DNA of 64,000 nt from CAG-791 sp963658405 (GCA_963658405.1 CAVKQI010000001.1:1-64000), one strand, 5' to 3'; counted from the first letter of the stretch, positions 53,278-62,207 are shown. A program made the numbers and translations. The notes: generated by a model not told the origin, from the sequence alone.

Positions 53278-56200
53278 ATGATTTCTAAGGATTATACGCT
53301 GGGCATTGATATTGGTTCCACCACTGTCAAGATCGCACTTTTAGACCCGGCACACCATATTCTCTTTTCCGACTATCGCCGCCACTTTGCCGACATCAGA
53401 AAGACCCTTTTCGATCTGCTGTCCGAGTGCTACGAAAAGACCGGCGAGCTCACAATCCATCCGGTGATCACCGGCTCCGGCGGACTGACCCTGGCCAATT
53501 ACCTGGAAGTTCCCTTTGTACAGGAAGTAATTGCCGTCTCCACGGCCCTGCAGGAGATCGCACCCAAGACCGATGTAGCCATCGAGCTTGGCGGTGAGGA
53601 TGCCAAGATCATCTACTTTGAAAACGGCAACGTGGAGCAGCGCATGAACGGCATCTGCGCCGGCGGCACCGGCTCCTTCATCGACCAGATGGCCTCCCTG
53701 CTCCAGACAGATGCCTCCGGTCTGAATGAATATGCCAAGAATTACCAGTCTCTTTATACCATCGCCGCCCGCTGCGGCGTATTCGCCAAGTCCGATATCC
53801 AGCCGCTGATCAACGAAGGTGCTACCAAGGAGGATCTGGCAGCTTCCATCTTCCAGGCGGTGGTCAACCAGACCATTTCCGGCCTGGCCTGCGGCAAGCC
53901 CATTCGGGGACACGTAGCCTTTTTAGGCGGTCCTCTCCACTTCCTTTCCGAATTAAAGAAGGCCTTTATCCGCACCTTAAAGCTGGATGAGGAGCATACC
54001 ATCGAAGCGGAAAATTCTCATCTTTTTGCCGCCATGGGTTCTGCCATGAATGCAAAGGAAGAGACCTGCCTGCCCCTCTCCGTCATGAGAGACAAGCTCT
54101 CCGGCGAGATCAAAATGGCTTTTGAGGTGGAGCGCATGGAGCCTCTCTTTGCCACCGAAGAGGATTATCGGAAATTCACGGAAAGGCATGACAAAGATCA
54201 GGTGGCCAAGGCCCCGCTTTCTTCCTATCACGGTAACTGCTACATGGGCATCGATGCCGGTTCCACCACCACCAAGATCGCACTGGTAGGCGAGGACGGC
54301 ACCCTTTTATACTCCTTCTACAGCAATAATAACGGCAGTCCCTTAAAGACCGCCATCCGCTCCATCAAGGAGATCCGGGAACAGATGCCCGCGGACGTAA
54401 AGATCGTCCGGGCCTGCTCCACCGGCTACGGCGAGGCCCTCTTAAAGGCCGCCTTCCTGTTGGATGACGGCGAGGTGGAGACCATCGCCCACTACTATGC
54501 TGCCGCCTTTTTTGATCCTCAGGTGGACTGCATCCTGGACATCGGCGGACAGGATATGAAATGCATCCGCATCAAGAATCAGGCCGTGGACAGCGTGCTG
54601 TTAAACGAGGCCTGTTCCTCCGGCTGCGGTTCCTTTATCGAGACCTTTGCCAAGTCTCTGGACTACTCGGTGCAGGACTTTGCCCATGCGGCACTGTTTG
54701 CAGAGCATCCCATTGACCTGGGTACCCGCTGCACTGTCTTTATGAATTCCAAGGTCAAGCAGGCGCAGAAGGAAGGCGCGCAGGTAGCGGATATCTCCGC
54801 CGGTCTGGCCTACTCTGTCATCAAGAATGCCCTCTTTAAGGTCATCAAGGTATCCGACGCCTCTGCCCTCGGCAAGAATATCGTCGTGCAGGGCGGTACT
54901 TTCTATAATGACGCCGTTCTTCGCAGCTTTGAAAAGATCGCAGACTGTGAGGTCATCCGCCCGGATATCGCCGGCATCATGGGTGCCTTCGGCGCTGCCC
55001 TCATCGCCAGAGAACGCTACGACGGTCAGATGACCACCATGCTCTCCTTTGACGAGATCGAGAACCTTCGCTTTGAGACCAGCATGGCAAAATGCCAGGG
55101 CTGCACCAACAACTGCCGTCTGACCATCAACCGCTTCACCGGCGGCCGCCAGTTCATCTCCGGCAACCGCTGCGAGAGAGGCCTGGGCAAGACCAAAGCC
55201 AAAAATGATGTTCCGAATCTCTTTGCCTGGAAGCAGCAGCGGCTCTTTGGCTATACGCCCCTGACCGCTGACAAGGCACCTCGGGGCACTGTGGGTATTC
55301 CCCGCGTGCTGAATATGTACGAAAATTACCCCTTCTGGTTTACTTTCTTTACCAGACTGGGATATCGGGTCATCCTCTCACCGCCCTCCACGCATAAGCT
55401 CTATGAGCTGGGCATCGAGTCCATCCCGAGTGAATCCGAGTGCTACCCTGCCAAGCTGGCTCACGGCCACATCAAGTGGCTCATGGAGAAAAAGCCGGAC
55501 TTTATCTTCTATCCGGCCCTCTTCTATGAGAGAAACGAATTCCCCAAGGCAGGCAATCACTACAACTGCCCTATTGTCACCTCCTATTCGGAGAATATCA
55601 AAAACAATGTGGAGGAGATTACCGACGGCCAGTGCCGCTTCCGCAATCCCTTCATGGCCTTCAGCAGCCTGCAGACGGCCACAGAAGCTCTCACCAAGGA
55701 ATTCAAGGAGCTGCCGGCGCAGGAAGTCATAGACGCTGCCGCAGCTGCCTGGGAAGAACTCACAAAGACCAGACAGGATGTAGAGAAAAAGGGTGAAGAA
55801 GTCCTTCATTATATGGAAGAGCACCACATGCACGGCATCGTGCTGGCAGGACGTCCCTACCACTGCGACCCGGAGATCAACCACGGCATCCCGGAGATGA
55901 TCAATTCCTACGGCATCGCAGTGCTGACCGAGGACTCCATCTCCCACCTGGCGGAGCCGGAGCGCCCCCTGATCGTATTAGACCAGTGGATGTACCATTC
56001 CCGTCTGTATGCGGCTGCCAGCTTCGTAAAGACCAGAGATGATCTGGATATGATCCAGCTCAATTCCTTTGGCTGCGGTCTGGATGCCGTGACCACGGAT
56101 CAGGTATGCGACATTCTGGCCGGCTCCGACAAGATCTATACCTGCCTGAAGATCGACGAGGTCAATAACCTCGGTGCGGCCCGCATCCGTGTCCGCTCCC

Positions 56201-57507
56201 TGCTGGCCGCTTTAAAGATCCGGGAAAATAAGAAGACCAAGCGCACCATTCGTTCCAGTGCCATCACCAAGGTCTCCTTTACCGAGGAAATGCGCAAGAA
56301 TTACACCATCCTCTGCCCCCAGATGTCTCCCATCCACTTTGAACTTCTGGAGCCTGCATTCAATTCCTGCGGCTACAATATGGTGGTGCTGGGCAATGAC
56401 AACCGCAAGGCAGTGGACTACGGCCTAAAATATGTAAACAACGACGCCTGCTATCCTTCTCTGTTCGTGGTAGGACAGATCATGGAGGCTCTGACCAGCG
56501 GCAAGTATGACCTTGACCGCACCGCTGTCATCATGTCCCAGACAGGCGGCGGCTGCCGCGCTTCCAATTACGTGGGCTTTATCCGCCGCGCCCTGAAAAA
56601 GGCAGGCATGGAGCAGGTGCCGGTTATTTCCGCTAACCTCTCCGGCTTAGAGGACAATCCGGGCTTTAAGATCAACCTGACCGTACTGATCCGCTGTGCC
56701 TTCGCTGCCGTATTCGGCGATGTATTTATGAAGTGCATTTACCGCATGCGTCCCTACGAGATCGAAAAAGGTTCCGTAGAGGCCATGCATCAGAAATGGC
56801 TGAAGCGCTGCACGGATTACCTGACCTCCCTGAAGGCCCCCGATTTCCTGAAAGTACAACGGATGTGCAAAGAAATCATCCGCGACTTTGACAACATTCC
56901 TATCCATGAGGAGCGCAAGCCTCAGGTAGGTGTGGTAGGCGAGATCCTGGTAAAATACGCTCCTGCTGCCAACAATCATCTGGTAGACCTTCTGGAGGCA
57001 GAAGGCGCAGAGGCCTCCGTGCCGGATCTTATGGGCTTTATGCTCTACTGCTTCTACAATCAGGTATACAAGGCAGAGGAACTGGGCACCAGCAAAAAGG
57101 CATCCTTCCTTTGCTCCGCAGGCATTCACGCTATCGAAGCCTTTACACGGCCTATCAATAAAGCCTATGCGGGGAGCAAACACTTTATGCCCTCGGCCAG
57201 CATCTACCAGATCGTGGAATATGCTAAGCCCATCGTTTCCATCGGCAATGAAACCGGTGAAGGATGGTTCCTGACCGGTGAGATGATGGAACTGCTCCAC
57301 AGCGGTGTCAACAACATCGTCTGCATACAGCCCTTCGGCTGCCTGCCCAACCATGTCGTGGGCAAGGGTGTCATCAAGTCCATCCGCAGACAGAATCCCA
57401 CCGCCAACATCGTGGCCATCGACTACGACCCCGGTGCCAGCGAGGTAAACCAGCTTAACCGCATCAAGCTCATGCTCTCCACTGCCCAGAAAAATCAGCA
57501 AAGTTAA
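53278..57507 (+). CDS. Giant 2-hydroxyacyl-CoA dehydratase activase-type fusion protein
   Basis: 1409 residues. Two BadF/HgdC ATPase domains are fused: GIDIGSTTVKIALL (about residue 7) and GIDAGSTTTKIALV (about 324). Both have the GGTGSF or CSSGCGSFIETF loops; in dehydratase activators, cysteines here hold a [4Fe-4S] cluster between subunits. A cysteine motif CQGCTNNCRLTINRF follows, then a DUF2229 domain (IPRVLNMYENYPFWFTFFTR) and a C-terminal domain like the HgdB dehydratase subunit (TGGGCRASNYVGFIRRALKK). Such giant proteins are widespread in anaerobes; substrate unknown. AGGA lies just upstream of the ATG. Confidence 0.9.
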   Translation: MISKDYTLGIDIGSTTVKIALLDPAHHILFSDYRRHFADIRKTLFDLLSECYEKTGELTIHPVITGSGGLTLANYLEVPFVQEVIAVSTALQEIAPKTDVAIELGGEDAKIIYFENGNVEQRMNGICAGGTGSFIDQMASLLQTDASGLNEYAKNYQSLYTIAARCGVFAKSDIQPLINEGATKEDLAASIFQAVVNQTISGLACGKPIRGHVAFLGGPLHFLSELKKAFIRTLKLDEEHTIEAENSHLFAAMGSAMNAKEETCLPLSVMRDKLSGEIKMAFEVERMEPLFATEEDYRKFTERHDKDQVAKAPLSSYHGNCYMGIDAGSTTTKIALVGEDGTLLYSFYSNNNGSPLKTAIRSIKEIREQMPADVKIVRACSTGYGEALLKAAFLLDDGEVETIAHYYAAAFFDPQVDCILDIGGQDMKCIRIKNQAVDSVLLNEACSSGCGSFIETFAKSLDYSVQDFAHAALFAEHPIDLGTRCTVFMNSKVKQAQKEGAQVADISAGLAYSVIKNALFKVIKVSDASALGKNIVVQGGTFYNDAVLRSFEKIADCEVIRPDIAGIMGAFGAALIARERYDGQMTTMLSFDEIENLRFETSMAKCQGCTNNCRLTINRFTGGRQFISGNRCERGLGKTKAKNDVPNLFAWKQQRLFGYTPLTADKAPRGTVGIPRVLNMYENYPFWFTFFTRLGYRVILSPPSTHKLYELGIESIPSESECYPAKLAHGHIKWLMEKKPDFIFYPALFYERNEFPKAGNHYNCPIVTSYSENIKNNVEEITDGQCRFRNPFMAFSSLQTATEALTKEFKELPAQEVIDAAAAAWEELTKTRQDVEKKGEEVLHYMEEHHMHGIVLAGRPYHCDPEINHGIPEMINSYGIAVLTEDSISHLAEPERPLIVLDQWMYHSRLYAAASFVKTRDDLDMIQLNSFGCGLDAVTTDQVCDILAGSDKIYTCLKIDEVNNLGAARIRVRSLLAALKIRENKKTKRTIRSSAITKVSFTEEMRKNYTILCPQMSPIHFELLEPAFNSCGYNMVVLGNDNRKAVDYGLKYVNNDACYPSLFVVGQIMEALTSGKYDLDRTAVIMSQTGGGCRASNYVGFIRRALKKAGMEQVPVISANLSGLEDNPGFKINLTVLIRCAFAAVFGDVFMKCIYRMRPYEIEKGSVEAMHQKWLKRCTDYLTSLKAPDFLKVQRMCKEIIRDFDNIPIHEERKPQVGVVGEILVKYAPAANNHLVDLLEAEGAEASVPDLMGFMLYCFYNQVYKAEELGTSKKASFLCSAGIHAIEAFTRPINKAYAGSKHFMPSASIYQIVEYAKPIVSIGNETGEGWFLTGEMMELLHSGVNNIVCIQPFGCLPNHVVGKGVIKSIRRQNPTANIVAIDYDPGASEVNQLNRIKLMLSTAQKNQQS

Positions 57508-57541
57508 TGCGTTAAATATTTTTACGAGCTAAATAATTTTT

Positions 57542-57626
57542 ATCTGTTTGGCCGTCTGCCAATTTCAATGCGAATATGCCCGCAGGCAGTCAATTCAAGC
57601 CGAGATGAGGCTGGTGCTAAACAGAT
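57542..57626. repeat. Structured element bounded by ATCTGTTTGG and CTAAACAGAT (family 2, copy 2)
   Basis: The outer arms pair, and within them lie CTGCC...GGCAG and AGCC...GGCT stems, giving a branched fold. The same boundaries occur at 63409-63582, and the right boundary at 242-251. It follows the activase stop by 35 bases. No coding potential. Confidence 0.6.
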
Positions 57627-57633
57627 CATAATC

Positions 57634-57704
57634 GCCCTGCATTCTTACCTCCATGCCGCAGTAAACTGCGTTACAGGAGACAGGAATGCAGGGCTTTTAT
57701 TATT
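57634..57704 (+). terminator. Terminator of the activase gene, with an invaded loop
   Basis: Perfect arms GCCCTGCATTC (57634-57644) and GAATGCAGGGC (57684-57694) are followed by TTTTATTATT. The 39-base loop holds, on the minus strand, a CTCC...GGAG stem, a CGCAG/CTGCG stem and GGAGGTAA, closely resembling the ribosome-site module of the intercistronic repeat. Confidence 0.85.
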
Positions 57705-57817
57705 ACGCCGATTATCTGCAGGCAATAATTTTATATCCTATGTGCGCCGACCAAGGCCTGCTACCGGCCAATCCGTTAACACTGTAAGCGAAGACTGCAA
57801 GATCTGTTATGCATAAA

Positions 57818-57848
57818 AAAAGAGAGTATCCGAAGATACTCTCTTTTC
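57818..57848 (-). terminator. Terminator after rpsA
   Basis: Arms AGAGAGTATC and GATACTCTCT with a CGAA loop; on the minus strand seven T follow, and on the plus strand TTTTCT. It closes the ispH-rpsA transcript. Confidence 0.93.
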
Positions 57849-57889
57849 TATTCTGCTCTTATTCCAATGCATTGCCGGAAGAGATGCTA

Positions 57890-59035
57890 TTAAGCGTTCT
57901 CATTCTCAGCAGCCTTGGCAGCTGCTACCATTGCATCTACATCTACAGATACAACGTCAGCATTGTCCTCGTGACGAGGCTCCGGAGCGGACAGTGCCTT
58001 GATGCTCAGGCTGATCTTGTTGTCTGCTTCGTTGAAGTCAACGATCTTTGCGGTCACTTCCTGGCCTGCCTTCAGTACGTCGGAAGGCTTGTCGATGTGC
58101 TCCTTGGAGATCTGGGAAACATGAAGCAGTGCATCGATGCCGGGCTCTAACTCTACGAATGCGCCGAAGTCGGTCATTCTGGCAACCTTACCGGTTACTA
58201 CATTGCCGATGGCATACTTCTCGGAAGCGCCTACCCAAGGGTTCTCATCAGGGAACTTCAGGGAAAGGGCGATCTTGGTGCCCTGGATGTCCTTGATCAG
58301 GACGCGAAGCTTCTGGCCTACAGTGAAGACCTTCTTCGGGCTCTCTACTCTGCCCCAGCTCATCTCGGAGATGTGCAGCAGTCCGTCTGCACCGCCAAGG
58401 TCAATGAATGCACCGAAATCGGTGATGTTCTTTACAGTACCCTCCACTACATCGCCGGGCTGGATGGTAGCGAAAAGCTTCTCCTGCATCTCTTTGCGCT
58501 TAGCAACCAGAAGCTGCTTGCGGTCGCCGATGTATCTGCGTCTCTGAGGGGTGTACTCGGTGATCACGAACTCGATCTCCTGACCCTCGTACTTGGAAAG
58601 ATCCTTCTCATAGGTATCGGAAACAAGGCTTGCAGGGATGAAGATACGAACTTCCTCAACCACTACGCTTAAACCACCCTTCTGTACCTGGCAAACCTTT
58701 GCCTTGAGTACTTCGTGGTTATTGTAAGCTTCCTCGATTCTCTTATTGCCGCGGTCTGCAGCCAGTCTCTTATAGGAAAGAATAACCTGACCTTCGCCGT
58801 CATTTACCTTTAATACCTTAACATCCAGCTTGTCGCCGATGTGCAGAGCCTGGGTGAGATCAACGCTGTTGTCGTTGCTGTACTCACTCTTGGTCAGAAT
58901 ACCATCTGCCTTATAGCCGATGTTTAATACTGCTTCTTCGGGCTTTACATCAATGACGGTACCCTCGACTGCCTCTCCTGTATGAATTGTCTTGAATGAC
59001 TCGTCCAACATCTGTTCAAATGTCTGTTCTGACAT
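57890..59035 (-). CDS. rpsA: 30S ribosomal protein S1-like protein
   Basis: 381 residues with four S1 RNA-binding repeats: GTVIDVKPEEAVLNIGYKAD, a second near KVCQVQKGGLSVVVEEV, GTVKNITDFGAFIDLGGADG and GKVARMTDFGAFVELEPGID. The last two are closest to consensus. This short S1 form is typical of Firmicutes, where it need not be essential for initiation. In many Clostridia ispH is fused to S1; here they are separate, but the S1 start overlaps the end of ispH by 20 bases. The ATG at 59035 follows GAGG. Confidence 0.95.
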   Translation of the reverse strand: MSEQTFEQMLDESFKTIHTGEAVEGTVIDVKPEEAVLNIGYKADGILTKSEYSNDNSVDLTQALHIGDKLDVKVLKVNDGEGQVILSYKRLAADRGNKRIEEAYNNHEVLKAKVCQVQKGGLSVVVEEVRIFIPASLVSDTYEKDLSKYEGQEIEFVITEYTPQRRRYIGDRKQLLVAKRKEMQEKLFATIQPGDVVEGTVKNITDFGAFIDLGGADGLLHISEMSWGRVESPKKVFTVGQKLRVLIKDIQGTKIALSLKFPDENPWVGASEKYAIGNVVTGKVARMTDFGAFVELEPGIDALLHVSQISKEHIDKPSDVLKAGQEVTAKIVDFNEADNKISLSIKALSAPEPRHEDNADVVSVDVDAMVAAAKAAENENA

Positions 59036-59864
59036 ATGCCTGAACCTCCTCAATGATATTCTTTGGGGTGGACGCCCCGGCGGTGATCCCGATCACCTTT
59101 TCCTCTCCTGTGAGTGTCAGGTGAAGATCTTCCCGCGTTTGTATGAAAAAGGTGCGCTTGCATTCCCTGCTGCAGATCTCATATAGTTTTGCAGAATTGG
59201 AACTGTGCTTACCACCTATTACTATCATAACATCAGCCTGGGAGGCGATCCGTCTTGCTTCTTCCTGCCTCTCTCTCGTGGCGCTGCAGATAGTATTCAC
59301 AACAGTGCTATTGTAACCTCTTTGCAGCAAAATATCAACTAATTCTTGAAATTTGTTTGTATTAAACGTAGTCTGGGCCACAATGCACAGGGGGATATCC
59401 TTATTTTCATCAAAAGCTTCTGCCTGCCGGCGGTCCTCAATGACTGTGGCCGGGGTGCAGGACCACCCTTGGATACCTTCCACTTCCGGATGTCCCGCGT
59501 TGCCGATGATCACGATCTTTTTGCCCTTTGCACTCTCCGCCGCCACGGTATTGTGAATCCGTTTTACGAAGGGACAGGTAGCGTCCACATAGCCCACGCC
59601 GCTGTTTTCGATCTTTGCCATCAGGGCTTTGGGGACGCCGTGGGAGCGAATGATCACCGTTCCTTCCTGCAGCGCTTCGATCTGCTCCTGGCTTTCAATG
59701 ACCTTTACACCCTTTTTTTCCAGATCCGCCACTACTTCTTCATTATGAATAATAGGGCCGTAGGTATAAATATCCCCGCCCTTTTCTATCTGCTCATAGA
59801 CCGTATCCACGGCCCGCTGCACGCCGAAGCAAAAGCCCGCACTCTTTGCTGTGATCACTTCCAT
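59016..59864 (-). CDS. ispH: 4-hydroxy-3-methylbut-2-enyl diphosphate reductase
   Basis: A 282-residue iron-sulfur enzyme, last step of the methylerythritol-phosphate pathway. The cluster cysteines are in SAGFCFGVQRAV, DATCPFVKRIH and NTICSATRERQ, and substrate motifs EEVVADLEKKGV-type and GGKHSSNSAKLYEI are present. The ATG at 59864 follows AAGGAGGAAAC supplied by repeat copy G; the longer open frame upstream is repeat sequence. It is in one operon with cmk and rpsA. Confidence 0.97.
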   Translation of the reverse strand: MEVITAKSAGFCFGVQRAVDTVYEQIEKGGDIYTYGPIIHNEEVVADLEKKGVKVIESQEQIEALQEGTVIIRSHGVPKALMAKIENSGVGYVDATCPFVKRIHNTVAAESAKGKKIVIIGNAGHPEVEGIQGWSCTPATVIEDRRQAEAFDENKDIPLCIVAQTTFNTNKFQELVDILLQRGYNSTVVNTICSATRERQEEARRIASQADVMIVIGGKHSSNSAKLYEICSRECKRTFFIQTREDLHLTLTGEEKVIGITAGASTPKNIIEEVQAYVRTDI

Positions 59865-59868
59865 AGTT

Positions 59869-60001
59869 TCCTCCTTGTGCCGCTGCAGTGCAGCGGCGCC
59901 GCGAGAAGAATTTCGCGCAGGCGAATTCTTCGATGCGATCCACGAGTTTGAATCCGATGCCATCAGGCATCTGATTCAAACTAATCTCCTTGTGCCGCTG
60001 C
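59869..60001 (-). repeat. Intercistronic hairpin repeat, copy G, lacking the middle stem
   Basis: Sits between cmk and ispH. The 16 bases CTCCTTGTGCCGCTGC occur at both ends (59871-59886 and 59986-60001). Hairpins: GAAGAATT...AATTCTTC, compensated at one pair relative to other copies, and a long stem with AGTTTGAATC/GATTCAAACT. The middle stem is missing, so the MPDG frame is not stopped there and continues through the first hairpin. Confidence 0.93.
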
Positions 60002-60002
60002 T

Positions 60003-60671
60003 TCATGCCATCTTCTGTCTGTAGATCTCCAGGATTTTGCGCACCACTTCCTCGATGTTCATATCCGAGGAGTCCAACAGTACCGCATCCTCGGCCTGTC
60101 TGAGGGGAGAGATCTCTCTGTTCATATCTCTCTGATCCCGCTCGATGATCTGTGCCTCGATCACCGCCTCATCTGCTGCCTCACCTTTCTGCTGCAGCTC
60201 CAGGCAGCGTCTGGCAGCCCGGACCTTTGCACTTGCGGTCAGATAAATCTTGACCTGTGCATCCGGGAGCACCACAGTGCCGATATCTCTGCCGTCCATC
60301 ACCACATTTTCACTGGCAGCCAGATCCTGCTGCAGGGAAAGAAGCTGTGCCCGCACCTGCGGATTGGCACTGGTGGCGGAAGCCATATTGCCCACCTCTT
60401 CCTGACGAAGGCTGCCGGTGACATCCTCTCCGTTTAACAGCACCCGCTGCTGTCCGTCCTGGTAGCAGATGGAAATCTTTGCCTGCTGGCAGAGACTCTC
60501 CACTCTGTCCTTCTCCTCCGGCTTTACATTGTTGTGAATAAAAAACAATGCCATGGCCCTGTACATGGCGCCGGTATCTACATATATAAAACCAAGCTCC
60601 TTTGCTACCTTTTTCGCAATGGTACTCTTTCCTGCACCCGCAGGTCCATCGATTGCTATTTTTACTGTCAT
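60003..60671 (-). CDS. cmk: Cytidylate kinase
   Basis: A 222-residue kinase phosphorylating CMP and dCMP. The P-loop is IAIDGPAGAGKSTIAKK, with YVDTGAMYRA, DGRDIGTVVLPDA and RDQRDMNREISPLRQAEDA as family motifs. The ATG at 60671 follows AAAGGATAAC. The order cmk-ispH-rpsA is common in Firmicutes. Confidence 0.97.
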   Translation of the reverse strand: MTVKIAIDGPAGAGKSTIAKKVAKELGFIYVDTGAMYRAMALFFIHNNVKPEEKDRVESLCQQAKISICYQDGQQRVLLNGEDVTGSLRQEEVGNMASATSANPQVRAQLLSLQQDLAASENVVMDGRDIGTVVLPDAQVKIYLTASAKVRAARRCLELQQKGEAADEAVIEAQIIERDQRDMNREISPLRQAEDAVLLDSSDMNIEEVVRKILEIYRQKMA

Positions 60672-60674
60672 GTT

Positions 60675-60705
60675 ATCCTTTCTGTGCCGCAACCTGTTGC
60701 GGCAC
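60675..60705 (-). repeat. Solo ribosome-site/hairpin module of the repeat family
   Basis: The arms GTGCCGCAAC and GTTGCGGCAC followed by AAAGGATA before cmk are the same module found at one or both ends of copies C, D, F, G and H, here without the longer hairpins. It could represent an empty or deleted site. Confidence 0.75.
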
Positions 60706-60710
60706 CTCGA

Positions 60711-61988
60711 TCATACATTCATCCCTGCCAGATGACCCGTAGACCAGGCAATCTGCAGATTAAATCCTCCGGTCACCCCATCCGTATCCAGAACCTCACC
60801 GGCAAAGTATAATCCCTTTACCAGCTTTGACTCCATTGTAGAAGGATTCACCTCTTTTACGCTGACACCGCCTCTTGTGACGATGGCCTCGGGATAATCT
60901 CTGGTGCCTGTCAGCACGATGGGTACCTTCTTAACCAGTCTGGCAAACTCTGTGATCTCCTTTTCGGAAATCCTGCCTGCCATGCGCTGCTCCTCGATCG
61001 CAGAAAGGGATGCCATCACGCCGGCCAGTCTGGAAGGGAAAAGGGAACAGATGGCATTGCCAAACTGTTTCTGAGGAGCGGCGGTAAATTCCCGCTTCAG
61101 CCTCTCTATCAGCTCCTCCTCGGTGATGGCCGGTTTTAAATCCATCTCCATCATAAATCCCCGGGGGAATTTATCAAAGTCGCAGTAGGCGGAGGCGGTC
61201 AGCAGCAGAGGGCCGCTGATGCCAAAGTGCGTAAAGAGCATTTCTCCAAAACCTTCATACACCGGCTTGTTCTTCTTTTGGGAAAATCTTCCGGTCTGCT
61301 GTCCCTTCTCTGCTTCCTCTCTTATGGGCAGGATCCGGACGGCCACATTTTTAAGAGCCAGTCCCTGCAGGCTGCACCACCGGCTGTCCTCTACCGTAAA
61401 GGGCACCAAAGAGGGTGCTGTCTTTTCTATATGATGTCCGGCCTGCATGGCAAATTGATAGCCGTCTCCCGTAGAGCCTGTAGAAGGATAGGAAAGGCCT
61501 CCGGTACAGATCACCACCCGGTCAGCCCTTATCTCCTCTCCGTTGGTGAGGACCACGCCCTGTACGGTATCCTCTTTCAGCAAGAGATTTGCAACCTGCG
61601 CGTGATAACGGATCTGTACGCCATGCTTCCTTAAATATCCTGTCAGAGCCTTCGTGATATCGGAGGCATGATCGCTCACCGGGAAAACCCGCTGTCCTCT
61701 CTCCGTCTTTAACGGGCAGCCCTGTTCCTCAAAGAACTGCTTCGTCTGCGTCTGGTCAAAACCATAGACTGCGCTGTAAAGGAACTTGGGATTGCGCACC
61801 ACATGCTCAAAAAATTCTGCCGTATCACAGTCATTGGTCACATTGCATCTGCCTTTTCCCGTGATATAGATTTTTTTTCCGGCTTTCTCATTCTTTTCCA
61901 GGAGAAGTACCCGCAGGTCTCTCCCTGCCGCTGCGGCCGCACACATCAGGCCGGCTGCGCCGGCCCCTATGACGATGACCTGCTCCAT
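60711..61988 (-). CDS. HI0933/YhiN-family FAD-dependent oxidoreductase
   Basis: 425 residues. The N-terminal dinucleotide motif VIVIGAGAAGLMCAAAAAGR binds FAD; KIYITGKGRCNVTND and the C-terminal TRGGVSVKEVNPSTMESKLV and DGVTGGFNLQIAWSTG are diagnostic. Function is not well defined (aminoacetone-type oxidase names exist in databases). The ATG at 61988 follows AAGGAGGTAAAC supplied by repeat copy H. It heads the cmk-ispH-rpsA cluster. Confidence 0.92.
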   Translation of the reverse strand: MEQVIVIGAGAAGLMCAAAAAGRDLRVLLLEKNEKAGKKIYITGKGRCNVTNDCDTAEFFEHVVRNPKFLYSAVYGFDQTQTKQFFEEQGCPLKTERGQRVFPVSDHASDITKALTGYLRKHGVQIRYHAQVANLLLKEDTVQGVVLTNGEEIRADRVVICTGGLSYPSTGSTGDGYQFAMQAGHHIEKTAPSLVPFTVEDSRWCSLQGLALKNVAVRILPIREEAEKGQQTGRFSQKKNKPVYEGFGEMLFTHFGISGPLLLTASAYCDFDKFPRGFMMEMDLKPAITEEELIERLKREFTAAPQKQFGNAICSLFPSRLAGVMASLSAIEEQRMAGRISEKEITEFARLVKKVPIVLTGTRDYPEAIVTRGGVSVKEVNPSTMESKLVKGLYFAGEVLDTDGVTGGFNLQIAWSTGHLAGMNV

Positions 61989-61990
61989 GT

Positions 61991-62147
61991 TTACCTCCTT
62001 ATGCCGCTGCATTGCAGCGGCATCCTGAGGAGAATTTCGCGAAGGCGAATTCTCCGATAGGATCACGAATTGATGACGTCTACGGCATCAATTCGAGTTT
62101 GAAAGGAATACCATCAGGCATTTCTTTCAAACTTACCTCTCTATGCC
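61991..62147 (-). repeat. Intercistronic hairpin repeat, copy H
   Basis: Full copy with outer module traces (61991-62010 and 62133-62147). Hairpins: GTTTGAAAGGAATACC/GGCATTTCTTTCAAAC, GAATTGATG/CATCAATTC, GGAGAATT/AATTCTCC and GCCGCTGC/GCAGCGGC. A frame from TTG 62130 or ATG 62121 to TAG 62080 encodes KEMPDGIPFKLELMP. Unlike the others it follows a tRNA terminator, so it is at the start of a transcription unit. Confidence 0.95.
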
Positions 62148-62160
62148 ATGATTATTTACG

Positions 62161-62199
62161 AAAAAAAACCGAAGAAAATGCAATCTGCAGTTTCTCCGG
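62161..62199 (-). terminator. Terminator of tRNA-Val (CAC)
   Basis: On the minus strand CCGGAGAAACTGCA pairs with TGCATTTTCTTCGG (one mismatch, one G-U) and eight T follow. Confidence 0.85.
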
Positions 62200-62207
62200 T
62201 ATCATCG

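Larger units (their letters stand above)
57508..57889. other. Intergenic region between converging activase and rpsA genes
   Basis: 382 bases holding the family 2 element, the activase terminator, a GC-rich segment near 57745-57775 without clear assignment, and the shared terminator at 57818-57848. No gene seen. Confidence 0.7.

Noticed and set aside
59794..60006. A 70-residue frame beginning in repeat copy G
   Set aside because: It is the repeat's MPDG frame running on into ispH in the wrong frame because copy G lacks the middle hairpin and its stop; not a separate gene.
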